Positions 51,191 to 63,500 are shown, counted from the stretch's first letter. The stretch is DNA of 64,000 bases from Phlegmacium glaucopus (GCA_015039465.1 MU130492.1:62001-126000); one strand, 5' to 3'. Notes: generated from the letters alone by a model not told the origin. Translations and numbers: made by a program.

Positions 51191-51889
51191 CGAAACTCGT
51201 GGTGTGGTAGTGCAAACGGGCATCTCAAGATAATAATAGATATTAGATTAGACACTAGATTAGGATTAGATATACAAGACTCGGCCAAAACCGGCGCCGG
51301 CAACCCAAAAGCCAAGGGGGTGTCGGGATCGAAATCCCAGACCACTACCCGGTTAGTTAGTCCCGGCTGGAGGCCCCTAATTTTTTTTCTGACCCCTAAG
51401 TAGAGAGGTCTCAAAAGATGATTCCAAGACCTATTATGACTATTGTGAGAAAAGTACCCTACATAGCTATAGAATACATATCACAATGTTGTATTGCACA
51501 AAATTCCCAAAAATCCAATGATCAATGGGGTAATCATTGCTCTGTTATTATCTTATATGACCATGGTCTGACTCATAATTTTTACCAGTATCACCTGCAC
51601 TGCATTGGACTAGAGCAGCAGCCCCGAAAATGGATTTGCGACACTTGCGAGGCATCTGGGTGGGCGAGGCGATGATGTCATATTTCCTTATATAGATGTG
51701 TGCCTGATTACGTAGTATAGTTAGTCCGCCCAAGTTGGCTGAAATAAAAAATCCGACACTAGGTCGGATTTTTTAATCCCAACACCCCCTTGCCAAAAGC
51801 CGCGCGCGCAGGTGGCAACGCAATCATCTTACCTTGTTACAAACGACACGAGTCTGGTCAGCAGTCCAATTGGACTACTCCAGTGGCTT
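51191..51889. other. Intergenic with inverted repeat and hairpin
   Basis: No gene. AAAAGCCAAGGGGGTGTCGG (51307-51326) is mirrored, with small differences, near 51776-51801. A perfect 12-bp hairpin AAAAAATCCGAC / GTCGGATTTTTT with a 5-nt loop lies at 51746-51774. Confidence 0.45.
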
Positions 51890-52119
51890 CTAGTAGTGGG
51901 GGTCGGCAATCTCAGGCAGTGTGACGTACCGTAACATCACGGAGTGACATCACGGTCACCCTCAAATAAGTGACCCACGGAAATTGTGCTTTCCACAATG
52001 GCTTGCAGCCCAGCCTGGGTGGTTTTATTACATCATAAGTATCAAAACAATTTAATTTGAGGTTTTAAATGTTTGTAGGAGGTATAGATGTTGCTGAGTG
52101 ACAGTAATCCCTGCCAAAA

Positions 52120-53441
52120 GTGCTAAATTAAAAATGGAACGTGTAAAAACGAAATCTAACATATGGAGACTGAATCTCGGAAAGTTACGTGAAACACTAC
52201 TAAAGTCGAAAAGTGTTCATATACGTTCGAGAAAACGTATCACAAGACTTAACGAACTCTCGAGAAAGACGTTTACAAGTAACAGACTGAAATCTTGTAG
52301 ATGTATAACTCGTAGTTCTCGTCTTACGAAAACCTCGAGGAACCGGAGGAAGTAATAAAATACGAATATAAGGTGGTTGAGTCGTTGACAAAGGAATTCT
52401 TGTCGAAACGGAAATGATCGTGTCTTACGTTGATTCTCGTGCTGTAAGTAAAACGTTGACCGCTATTTCTAGAAACATTGTTAGAAAAAGTTGAAGTTCA
52501 CGTCTAGAATTGACGAGTTATATAAAAACTCGTAAGAGGTCTTCGAGACTCTTAAATCTTGTGACGAGTACTCTGAAAAAATCGAGTTGAAGTTCTCTTC
52601 ATTAAACTCGGAGGTATAGACGTTCAACGACGACTATAACTTAATGACATGAGAGTTTCAAACGTCTTCGTCTTCGACTTCGACTTCGACGTCCTAGAAA
52701 ATCTTCCAATCGTAGAGAACGGAAAACCTCTAAAAGTTCCAATCGACAAGCCCGAACTCGAGGAAAACCCCCGTACTGACCAGTTTTCCATTTTTACACT
52801 CCTTTAAACCACTTAACATTGACATCTAACTTCAAAACTTGTCAATCTCGAAATTATATGAACTCTTTGTATTCCTTTAATTTTGAATGTACAAAAATCT
52901 ATAGTTTTTGACGTTATGGTCCTATAGTCAGGTTAGTCTAGTTCTAGTCTAGTTCTAGTCTCGATTTCGAACTTCCGATTCATATTAAATCTCCATCTTA
53001 TCCGAACAAATGGTTGTGATATACTGATTTACTTGTTATAAACTATCGATCCTGTCTACTCTCTTGTTATACCACCTCCATCTTCACTTTCCTTCAGTCT
53101 AACCACCTACTCTCGACGAATGTTTCGTCGAGAGTCCGACTTAAACCGTCGTGTTTGTCTTTAACAGATATCTGTGATAGTCCTTGAGTTATACCACGAA
53201 GTCAGGTTATTGTTTCATAGTAAAAAAGTAGTTAGACCTGTTATAGAGAACTAGTTTTATAAAAAGGAATAAAAAATTTGGAAGGAAAATACCTTTAATG
53301 TGACGATAGAAGTGATTTTAAATAATACATTTTTTTCATTAGTTCTCCTTAATTTCAAGGTATACATTCTTTGTAAAATAGAGTGGTCTGGAACAACAAA
53401 TTTACCGAAGGACGTCTCAGATATTTCGAAGTTAAAATCGA
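52120..53441. other. Block reversed without complementing
   Basis: Read from right to left with bases unchanged, 52775 down to 52416 is an ATG-initiated frame (MPPKGAQARTANLENLQ ... QQQLADMEAQITSLEV) and 52428 down to 52132 a second coiled-coil frame (KEAKELQKHSALDAQY ... VYNLKQKCAR), one base out of phase with the first. Read normally or as reverse complement it has no sensible ORF. CG dinucleotides are frequent and GC almost absent, the opposite of the neighbouring transposase exon. The left boundary is between about 52095 and 52130. Confidence 0.85.
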
Positions 53442-53689
53442 NNNNNNNNNNNNNNNNNNNNNNNNNNNNNNNNNNNNNNNNNNNNNNNNNNNNNNNNNNN
53501 NNNNNNNNNNNNNNNNNNNNNNNNNNNNNNNNNNNNNNNNNNNNNNNNNNNNNNNNNNNNNNNNNNNNNNNNNNNNNNNNNNNNNNNNNNNNNNNNNNNN
53601 NNNNNNNNNNNNNNNNNNNNNNNNNNNNNNNNNNNNNNNNNNNNNNNNNNNNNNNNNNNNNNNNNNNNNNNNNNNNNNNNNNNNNNNNN
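53442..53689. other. Assembly gap (248 N)
   Basis: A run of N directly between the reversed block and the rest of the transposase ORF. It probably conceals the middle part of the transposase N-terminal region. Confidence 0.99.
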
Positions 53690-55805
53690 GTTTATAAAGT
53701 ATGTCATAGCTGTTACATTTGGCTCAGAGGGAACAGGCCATAAAAACCTAAATTACAACTCTCGCTATGCTCACTATAAGGTTAGGGATGCTGATGGTGA
53801 ACAAGCACAGGTCACACACTTTCTAGGGCTTCAGAGATCCTTAGATGGAAGCAGTGAGCAAGCTATGAGGGACTGGGATGATCAATTGCAGAAAATATTT
53901 GATATTTACAGTGATAGTCCACTTTCCAAAGAACAAAGTAGCTTCACACGTCTTATCAATGTCTATTCAAAGCTTGCAGGAATGCATGCAGATCACTGTG
54001 CTAAAGAAAAAAAAGATTATGACTTGATGGGGAAGAAGAAAACAGAAGCAGTTCACCAGGTACTTGGTAAAAGGAGGATTATTAATAATACAAATAAAGA
54101 GCTTATGCCTTTTTTTCTTTCTGCACATAAAGAAATGGTGGAAAAAGCTGGTGGAGAGGCTGATTGGAACAACCTTGATGAATCTGCACAAAAAGAGCAC
54201 AAAGCAGCAATGTTGGAAAAGCTTACAACAGATCTTGGTCAAGATGCATTTGAAAAACTATCTGATAAGGAGAAAGCTATTTTCAAGCTATTTGTCTGGG
54301 TTGGATGTGGGTGTCATAAGGATCTAAATACTGTACTTGGAGGTTATATTGCTCTGAGAAAATTTTGGGTTGAGCATAGGCTGGAGCCACCTATCTTACT
54401 TCCAAAAAAATTCAATGAAGCCATAATTCAGGAGGCTGCTAAAGAAGACAAAAATAATTCTGAGGCTGCCCAACGAGCTGTTAAAAATTCCTCACAAGGT
54501 GGTATTAAAGCAACAAAACTTGCAGGTGATACACTTGCAGACAACAAAAATCAACAAATCTGGACATCTCAGGAACCAGAATTCCGTACCTGGTGGGAAA
54601 CAAAAGTAGGCAAAAAATTCACCTTTCCTGATACATCCAATACACATTTTCAATCCCATTGTGAGGCTGCAGCAGCATTAACACTCCACCATGATAAATT
54701 TGTTGAATATCTTAAATATGCAAAAGACAAAAAGGAGTGTGCATGTTATAGCCATATGGAGGAAAATTTGTGGAAAGCCCTTCATGATATTCCAACTAGA
54801 ACAGAACTTGCTGTTTTGGCTCTTTATTCTCAAGCAGTTAGCCATCCCTATATGAGAGCAATACAAAAAGATGCAAGTTTAAATGCTCTAAACCTTGGAC
54901 CCTTGCATAAAAAGATTGAATCATTTTTGGTGCGAATTATAGAAGATCCTACATTTCTGGTTGATGAACATGTTTCACATACAGTTGGGACCTTTGATGG
55001 CACACCTTGGCATTCACAGGAGGTTATTGATAAAATCAATAAGCTTGCACCTGATTTTCCACATCTTAAGCCAGCTTTAGTTGCATTCTGTACTGGAGCA
55101 CTGGTGACCTGGAAGCGTTTCACATCTGAATTTGCACCTGGTGGCTTAATTGATGAGGCTACACAGGAAGAAAGAGATTTAGCATGGATGCCTTCAACTA
55201 ATGATATTAATGAAGGAGCACTGGGATCATTCCGTGTTCTGATGCGGCGTCAACCTCAACTTACTCTTCTACAATACAATGCACAGACAATGTTCTTCCA
55301 GAACAATACTGGGGCATTTATGAATGAAATGTTCTCAGATACAACTCATCAATATATCCGAGCAGTTTCAAGAGAGAGAGATACTTCCAAGAAGGAGCGT
55401 CTTGAAGAAATTGCTCAGCATACTGAGGAAAAAATTGCCAAGAAGGTAGCTGCTAAAACAAAGCGTACAGAACGTGCAGTTCAAGTTGCAGATCGTATTT
55501 CCAAAGTTGCACTAATTTTCAAGGAGGATGAGATTGACAAGCTGAAAGGAGAAAAACTGAAGGATCATTTTCAGGCTTTCAAGAAAGCAGGTGCTCCAAA
55601 TCTTGGCACAATTAACAGCAAGTCAAAAGTTGCAGAGAAGAGAGAAGCTATCAAAGCAGCAATCAGATCATATAACAAGGGAGAATGGAAATTGTCACCA
55701 AAATATGTAGATCCTGGAATACAGAATGAAGATGAAGGAGAGGTATTTGATGGATATGATGATTTTCACTCCTCAGATGAGAATAGTGGCTGGGAGGATG
55801 AATAG
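53690..55805 (+). CDS. Transposase-like protein, 5' end missing in gap
   Basis: Open from the gap edge (YVIAVTFGSEGTGHKNLNYN) to the stop, 704 codons; the first internal Met is at 53865. Landmarks are MHADHCAKEKK, VWVGCGCHKDLNTVLGGYI, FPDTSNTHFQSHCEAAAAL, HDIPTRTELAVLALYSQA and WMPSTNDINEGALGSFRVL. The tail is Lys-rich then acidic (SSDENSGWEDE). In relatives I know, the first motif has Asp (GDGTxHKN), where this copy has Glu (GSEGTGHKN). A DDE-type role for that position, the Asp in HADH and the Glu in NEGAL is inference. The N-terminal coiled coil is in the reversed block to the left. Confidence 0.65.
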
Positions 55806-56330
55806 TAATTTAGTAATGCTAGTTAGATGAAGATTTCTACTTGTTCTCATTTTTGAACCATATTTTAGGTACTATTTCTACCTCTGAGCATCTGAAAATG
55901 TTGTACAGCTTATAACTATACCATATCATGCTTTATACAGTGAAAAAATCTTGTGAAACAGTGCAGAACTCATTGAAAACATGTTGTACCAGGTTTTGTG
56001 ACCGGTTGTGTGACGTGACGTGACAAAACATTGCCACGGCTATATGTGACATTGCCGACCCCCACTAGTAGCTGGCTATGGCTCCAGCGCGGATCGCCGA
56101 GTCAGGATTATCAGTCCAGTTCAGTTTCGAAACTTATGAGCAGACAATGGAACATTGAACCTCGAACGCGACTTTGAGGACATCCGGTTCATATTTTTTC
56201 CCAACTTTGAACTGAACATTGCGTCCGGTTCCCAAAATGTTCAGTTATACATTGGATCCGAAAGGTGTGTGGTGGATAAGCCCTTAGACAGGAAATTAGT
56301 CGAAACCAAGCAAGGTCTTTTGAAATAGAT

Positions 56331-56384
56331 AGCTATAAGAAATAATATAGCTATAAGAAATAATATAGCTATAAGAAATAGTGT
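56331..56384. repeat. 18-bp tandem repeat, three units
   Basis: AGCTATAAGAAATAATAT occurs three times head to tail, the last copy with small changes. Confidence 0.85.
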
Positions 56385-56507
56385 ATATACATAATGAATT
56401 AGGCTAGAAAATTGGTGACGAGAGTAGCAAAGGATGGAGCGAAAGCGAAAGCAGCTGGCATATAGAATAGGCTACAGTGATTCAGTCAATGGTAACAAAA
56501 AAAACTG

Positions 56508-56775
56508 TTACAAATTTTCAGACTTCAGCGCTTCAGCCTCGGCATCTTTACCAGTGTCCTCCTCCCATACAATGATCAGCGTGGTTCTCTCTCTAATAGG
56601 CAATGTACCATAAGACTTCAGGCCTTCCAGTGTCACATCACGACTCTGGTCGAGAACAATGCGTTTTTCAAATCGCACTGAACACGCAGAGGAACCATTG
56701 TCGAATGAAGACAACCGGCCGAGGTGGAGTAGAGATTGGATGTCGAAAGCGCTTCTTATCGTATCGCTATGGAAA
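56508..56775 (-). other. Coding-like tail in another frame
   Basis: Downstream of the mosaic gene stop, a minus frame continues LLHLGRLSSFDNGSSACSVR ... LKSYGTLPIRERTTLIIVWE. The motif LSSFDNGSSACSVRFE repeats [15 protein letters not shown] found inside the upstream gene, so it may be its ancestral C-terminus, now out of frame, or an alternative exon. Confidence 0.4.
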
Positions 56776-59700
56776 TTATTCATATAGGTGGCCCCCAGGC
56801 ATCCAATATGCCCTAGAAATGCAATTATTGTGAAATCGTCTGATTTACTTTCTGCGGGTCTGAGAAAATCAGAATGAAGAAGTAGAGCAATAACTGGAGT
56901 AATGGGGACCTACCCATCCACATGATTCACACTTCCGCAAACTCTCGATGTTGATGGCTCATTTGTCAAACTCTAGAAATGAAAGGAAGTTGTAAGTTTG
57001 CTCATTGAGAGGCTTTAACCTAAAGCCAATGTAAATGAGGTACTTACGCTCTCTTCAGTGTCATTCTCGACGAATAGACTGATATTTGACCATGCAGGGA
57101 CATGGTCAAAGACACTACTAGTATGGAATCTCATCGCTGGATCGATGGGATTATTGTTGATTGTGGCATATGCGGTACGCTGACTTGGCGCATTTTCCGA
57201 TGCAGAGGGATCGACTACTGTACCTTTTCCTTCCGAAGGAAAAGGTAAAGTAGCGGGGTCGTTGACGAGGTGCAGCTGATCGGAATGTATTAGAAATCGG
57301 CGCTTGAGTATGTGTCCTTCCTCAAATCGCGCAGACAGCGCAGAGGAATGATCGAAGGAAGAAAATTGACCGGGGTCGAAAGCTATTGCTATAGAAATTG
57401 CATCGTCGTCGAGACCACAGACATTATCTATGGAAGTACTTTTGCCAGATCCAGTAGGACCCATGATTAAATCATATGGGACCGTATTGTCGAGATTGCT
57501 GAGGGCGAGCAGACTCGACAGAGGATGTAAATGGAGGCGATTGCTGGAAGACGATCGAACAGGAAGAGTAAAGGGTGAGTCCAGAACTTGTCTATTCCCA
57601 GGATTTATTTCGTCGGGATCGACCGCTTTACCTTTTCCCTCAAATCGTGTAGACCGCGGGTGCGGTCGATGAGAGTGTGTTAGAAATCGGAGCTTGAACA
57701 TTTGTTGCGCCCGTCCATCTAGTCCATCTGGCGTCCTTGAAGTGTGGAGTGGTCTAACAATGAAATCCGGGACTTGTTTAGCAATCCTCCAAGATGAGCA
57801 ATCAGAGTTGGTTGCCGCCGCATCCAAGATGAGAGGAGATAGAGTAGGAAGATACTTGGCTAATTGAAGAGCAATGGTGGGGATGATGCAACAGACATCA
57901 CTTGTGTCGGGCTGGAGCTGAGAAGGAGAAAAGGTGCCAACAGGGGATCCCTTTTCATCAAGGATTTCACTGAATGAATCAGCGATTGTCGTTTTGCCGG
58001 TTCCAACCATCTCGTTGAGCCAGTAGACATATTGTGCCGTATTATCACTATTATCACTTACCCACGCACGTACTGCATCAAGGATCGCCGGGCGAGGGTG
58101 CTGTCGATCGGGATGTGTTAGAAGTTGGCGTTGTCCATTTAGTGTACCTGGCACGGCTGAACCCTCAACAAGACCGTCTATCACTATGATGAGATTTTTT
58201 ATTAAACGGTGGGGGAAAGTGGTGGGGATGGCCGGGAAAGATTGGTTGAAGAGGGAGTCGAAATTGTTGACAAAGGATCCGCCGGAAATAATAATATTCG
58301 AAGAGCCTGAGGACATTCCATCTGAGACAGACCTATATTGCGAAGCTTGAGATAGGCTCGAGATCTCAGGAGTAGACACCGCGGCTGTTGTCGAAGAGCT
58401 TTTTACATTTGCTGGGCCCGCATCCACACCCTCGCGAGGTACGACTGTACCCCCCGTCCTCAAAGCCTGCTCGAAATCAAGATCTGTCCGTGGTATACGA
58501 CGGTGGCGGTGGACTTGTCTGTTGCTATTGAGATCCTTGGAAGCAATTGGTTGAAGCCCCGAAGAATAAGCAGTGGGAGAGCGCATAGATACATTGTGCG
58601 GCCGTGTTGGTGGAGTCACTCCTCTCTTCGAGCCTCTCAAAATTGGGCCTGATTGAGACCGCGGCCGTATAATCGACGAAGCAAATTTAGGTAAAGTGGA
58701 AACCCCCTTCCGCGAGCTACTGCTTGGCGTGGCTGATGCTCGGTTTCTGGTTTAAAAAAAGTGAGTAGGGCTTCTTCAGTTACCATAACGAAGAATACCT
58801 CTTGATAACATCTCTTTTCGGGAGCAGAGGACGAGTGACAGCGTGAAGATTCTACCAGAGGAACCCATCAACAACGAAACAACAAAAAAGGGCACTGCAA
58901 CAACGAACGCAACATAGGCCATAAGCATTGCCTGCGACATAAAATGAGCCTGATGTTATTAACCGACAAACGAAGGATAAGACTTACACAATGGATGACC
59001 TTCAGGGTCCCGCCTCCAAAGGGGGGTACTCGGAGTATGACAGTTTGTACAAATTGTCGGGTTGTCATCGTCCTCGGCAGCACTCGCAATGGTGGAGACA
59101 ATCGGATTCAAGTTCCTCGGTGTACTCGTTGATGATCTAGATTTTGAACCAACAAGCGAATTTTTGGGCAACAGTTGCTGCCGTAACATAATATACTTTC
59201 TCGGGATGCCCAAAGGCCGCGCTTTCTGTGGGACTCCATTGCTCTCTGTGGAAGATGGTGTAGGGGCTTGAGAGACGTTGTAAAATTCAGGACTGAGAGT
59301 TGGCGATTCTGGTTTTTCGAGGAAAACAACATCTATCCGTGGGAATTAGCCATAATGTAGCAATCATTGACATCGCGCCCACCTTTATCGTGCCGAATAA
59401 GCAATAACGCCTTTATTCGCAAACAAAGCTGTTCAGTCGATGGAAAAGAAAAATCCTCCTAATTTATTGTGGGTATAGCATTTTCGACAGAGCGTCATGA
59501 TATGAATCTACCTTTCGCAATACGGATATCCAATCGTTGTCGCTAGTAATAGCCACTCGAGCATTTGGATTGAGCTGACAAAATGTGATGAATGGTGAAA
59601 GAATAGAGTTAAACGGAGCTTACCTTCAACAACATCTTATTGATAGCATCGGAAGGATGATCGGGCTGCATACCACACATACTTTCAATGACTATCTGAG

Positions 59701-60802
59701 AATATCAGAACGAAATTATGTACCATGGTCGTTTCTTGATGAGAGACGTTAGCTAATCTCATCACTGTATCGATGGAAATATTGTTGATCGTAGCGAGTG
59801 CAGTACGCTGACCTGGCACATTTGCCGATGTAGAAGTGGGGGGCATGGTGGAAGAGTTTGTTCGCTTAGATCCTATGGAACCTTGATTTGATGATTCAGG
59901 GGCGTTGTCTGTAGAGTCATCGTCAATTTCGACCTCGACAGACTCTGCAGCTAGCTTGTTCCAGATATCCTCTCCCATAGTTGCACTGATAGTCCGCCCA
60001 AACAAGGATTGATTCTGATAAGTTTTTCGTCCATGGTCTGGATCTCCCTTTCGAAGATCTTCTATTTCGTGGTCTCCAGGTCCGGTTCTAACTTCAGCTG
60101 TACCAGAGTGCTTCCATTCATACATTTTTCCAATATTCGTCTCAGTTACAGGGTTGAACTCGAGAAAGAATGGATTCTGTTTCGCTGTCGAATCCGCGAA
60201 AGTTGCTATGCACCAGTGAGAAGTCTTATGGTAACCTATGACCAGACGCACGTCGCCATTTTTTGCGTCACGCCCGCGAATGTTGTTGATGTACCTGTAC
60301 CAATCCTCGGCGTGGATTGACGTATATTTTCGGAATATCGCTTCGTTCCTCACATCTTCAGAAATCGCACCGTCGGGCATTGCCAGTATAGCCCCTTCCG
60401 ATGCCGAGGATTCGAACTTCAGGCCGCTATAAATTCAGATGAAAATCAATTGAATACGATTGGATATCGAAAGACGAACGATGAATTTTTAATTGAAGAA
60501 CTAGAGATATAGCTCTCCCCGTTGAACTCAGAGTGTTCTTGAATATCAGTTGGTTGGATCCGCAACTGTTTGAAGTTTTTTGGAACTCCTTGACAATTAA
60601 TGGGATGGTTGGCAGGATGACAGATATTAAAGAAGAACTCAAAAGACCCGCGCGTATTGATGATGCCTACGTCTCCAATTTGCATTCCTTTCCTCCTATA
60701 CACCTTAGGAAGGCGTTTATTAGGTCCAGGAACATAAAAGGGCCATCCGTGACCCTTATGCAAGAGGTTTCGAACATATATTGCACATTGCTCGGGTGTT
60801 TT
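56776..60802 (-). CDS. Mosaic gene: GATA-like finger plus two P-loops
   Basis: Exons: ~60790-60480, 60426-59748, 59695-59624, 59574-59512, 59458-59383, 59332-58988, 58931-58909, 58851-58799, 58746-57048, 56972-56914, 56812-56776. All joints tested are in phase. N-terminal part: [40 protein letters not shown], known to me from uncharacterised basidiomycete proteins. A GATA-type finger follows: [20 protein letters not shown] then LCNAYG, where the fourth Cys is Tyr. Then a NACHT-like part ([18 protein letters not shown]; first Walker Gly replaced by Glu), a second P-loop [14 protein letters not shown], and repeated modules. The join between 59748 and 59695 uses a weak GTCTCT donor, so two genes remain possible. 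Confidence 0.55.
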
Positions 60803-61139
60803 AGATGGCCATATCTAAGTCCCAAATCGTCAATCATCCGAGTGGAAAGGGCAATAACTCTCTTACAAGTCCATTGACATTGCCTTCTATTGCGTAGGTT
60901 TCTTATTGAGCACGTCAATATGAAATATGAAAGTCAGATCTATACCTGACAGTTCCTCTTTCATTTTCTCCTGTTTCGCTATGTTTTCGGTTGCCTGAGT
61001 ATTTTCATCATTGACAGTTCTCTTCTCTGCTTCTTGCTGCCCGGAACGATATGTTTCTGGAAGCTTCCCATCATCTGCTGGTGGGAGGTTAAAATTATTC
61101 TGGCGGGGTCCCCAATTGGAAATGTCAGTTCAGTGTAAT

Positions 61140-61498
61140 CTACGAACGAGAGGCAAGTTGATTACCGTGACGTTGATGCTGTAATGATCCCTACCAGCCG
61201 CGTTGAGCTGGCTATGTCCTATTTCAACATCACCTTTTGCAAATCCTAATATAGACGCCCTCGGGGCCAGATCAGAAGTACTCGCGCTGACATACTTCAT
61301 TCAATATCGACAAACTTCTATCGGTGCAAAGGTCGTACTTTGATACCATAGATGTCGGGCTTGGCGCCGATGTAGTCTTGGGACCGGGGCATCCTTTTAC
61401 TTTTGGGATCTGGCCAAGATTCCTTCTCTGAACTTGACGCACAGGAATCCTGGAATGTTGATTAGGACGCTGTAGAATTGGTGGGTTTATATCCATTC
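61140..61498 (-). CDS. Possible 5' exons of the mosaic gene
   Basis: The minus frame starts MDINPPILQRPNQHSRIPV and continues to LSILNE at a GTATGT donor. A second stretch reads FAKGDVEIGHSQLNAAGRDH, resembling the short segment that precedes NACHT domains in basidiomycete STAND proteins. I could not join it in phase to the exon at 60790. It may instead be a separate truncated gene. Confidence 0.3.
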
Positions 61499-61559
61499 AT
61501 ATGCGAGATGTACAGTACTGACCATTTTGGCGACATCTGGTTGGGACATTGTTGAGAAA

Positions 61560-63500
61560 TATTTGCAGAAACCGAGAGGATGTCTCCGGGAAATCCAGGA
61601 AGATGGGAAGGGATGGCAATTGGTCAGAAGCTGCGAGGTGGTTTATATAATGAAGAGATCATTCAATGATATCTCCTGGCAGTACTTGACGATCAGATAG
61701 GGTATCATGAATGCGTAGTTTCCTGGAGAACCCAGAGGAAGTATCAACTTATTACTAAGACAACATCAGCTTTTTTTGCGAACTTTCACAGCCTTCAGTT
61801 ATGCTTACCACATTCGAAGCTTTCAGTGCTTTGGACCCTTTTATGTGTACTGTGTATATATATTGTTAGTACATATATGACACTGAAGGAAGCATCATCA
61901 CTGGAGACAATCATAGGTTTCCGTCGAGCGTCTCTTTTCAAACCCTGTCATCTTTGCACATTCCTTCATGAGACCATCACACAGCCAGCGATTACTACGC
62001 GTAGCCTGTGTAAGGGTTGCAGCTTTCAACTGAGTTGCTGGCGACCATCTGGTTCTGATGCACAGTCGCGGAAAAACAAAGTCAACAACTTTGATATTCG
62101 GCGATCCAAGAAATTTTTTGACATTCTGACTAGCTTCAGATTCGGGCTTAGGTTGGTCTGTTTTACGTTAGGTCAGACCGCGCTAAGCAAGATTTCGGAG
62201 TTTCAATCGTCACGTGAAGCACAACCAAATCGAACGCGTGTGTTAATTAAATTTAATAATAATTAACGCGTCGTGACGGTCATCGTATCAGAATTAAGGG
62301 TGGGAGGGACATTAGATGACGGCTCATTCTCCTTTTTCCGTGTCTGGCCTTGAGAAAGTTGAGAAACACCCTTGGGCGCATACGACAGCGTGGTGAAATT
62401 GCAAGGTGCGTAGAAGTTTCACGTGATCCTAAAGTTGAAATCTTGTAGCGCGGTTTCACCACCGCGCGTGAAATCAGATTATATATGATTAAGTCGTAAA
62501 TCAATACAGATAAAAAGACTACGAATTTTCTTAGTCTGACTACGGGAGGCTAGGCTTAGGTTAACGTCGAAAACACACCTGCAAATATTTTCCCACGGGC
62601 TGTCTGCCATCAAAATCAATGAAATTTTAACTACCTAAATTGGGTTGACACTGGCATCCATCATCGCACTGTAGGCTCTTCCACATCAGCCTCGTCAATA
62701 TCAGCCTCATCCACATCAGAACGCTCATCCTCACTATACTCCTTCTCATCTTCGAACACAGCTTATTGTCATCAAATCTGATGTAATTCTCATCGCTATC
62801 TGATTGCTCAATGCTCATCAACATCATCATCATGGATCACCGGGTGGGTTGGGGGTGTCTCTACGGCCTTCAAAGTGCTCTCAACAGCTGCTTCTTTAAC
62901 ATGGGAACTGCCTTTGACTGATTCCGAAGGCCTGTGATGCTTTTCTTGTGCTTTTTGTTTGCCATAATGATAATCAAGGAATCACAGCTCAGGCAGTAAC
63001 CTTGGGGAGAAGAATGGGTCGGTAAAAGTTCACATAACTCTAGGGCCCTTCCGCTCTTCAGAAAAGAAAGCAATTGGACTATTCATCCGGAGCACCTTCT
63101 GCCCCCAGGCTGCCCACTGTCGCTACTCGACACGATCCAGTTCGGCTTCCAAAATAGGGGAATAAGCCCTCACCAACTCTTAATTCCGACTCTTTCATCA
63201 ACCATCCACGACAACCAGGACTCGCGGATCAGCCGTCAAAGGTGACAAAGAAACCCGGTGGAAGGCATTGTAGGGCATCAATGACACCAACGAGAATGTC
63301 CCGTTGAGCAGTGGGGAGCTTGGCTCTGTCAAGCCCTTTTAGAGTGAGTGTTTAACATTGCTGACGACATGCATTCCAACTACGGCTCGGGGATCGACGA
63401 GGCAACAAGGTCGGCGCAGCGACGAATCGCAGCAAACGAACATCGGTTAGTCGTCGAAGAGTTGGTGCGGGAGACTTTTGAAGAAGTCCTTGGCCCCCTT
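61560..63500. other. No firm gene
   Basis: A 146-codon plus ORF (61826-62266) has no recognisable domain. At 62840-62690 the minus strand encodes an acidic stretch (EYSEDERSDVDEADIDEADV), possibly a transposase tail remnant. A partial palindrome with ACGCGT ends surrounds 62232-62271. Confidence 0.25.

Larger units (their letters stand above)
51897..56064 (+). mobile_element. TIR DNA transposon containing assembly gap
   Basis: Terminal inverted repeats TGGGGGTCGGCAAT (51897-51910) and ATTGCCGACCCCCA (56051-56064), with a perfect 7-bp duplication CTAGTAG (51890-51896, 56065-56071). Subterminal GTGACG-type repeats occur at both ends. It encodes one large transposase-like protein, split by the N run and by a block written backwards. 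I know related proteins from Agaricomycete genomes only as uncharacterised. The superfamily is unresolved; 7-bp duplication is less usual. Confidence 0.75.

Noticed and set aside
51746..51774. Hairpin followed by a T run as a bacterial intrinsic terminator
   Set aside because: The window is fungal nuclear DNA with spliceosomal introns; such terminators do not apply.
52098..52355. 85-codon Arg/Ser/Lys-rich plus-strand ORF
   Set aside because: It lies mostly in the block that is only meaningful when reversed, so its translation is an artefact of the wrong base order.
53300..53743. ORFs spanning the N run
   Set aside because: Their length comes from runs of X; the coding evidence starts only at 53690, in the frame of the transposase.
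62232..62271. ACGCGT-bounded palindrome as a transposon terminus or replication origin
   Set aside because: The arms match only partly and no second terminus or duplication was found.
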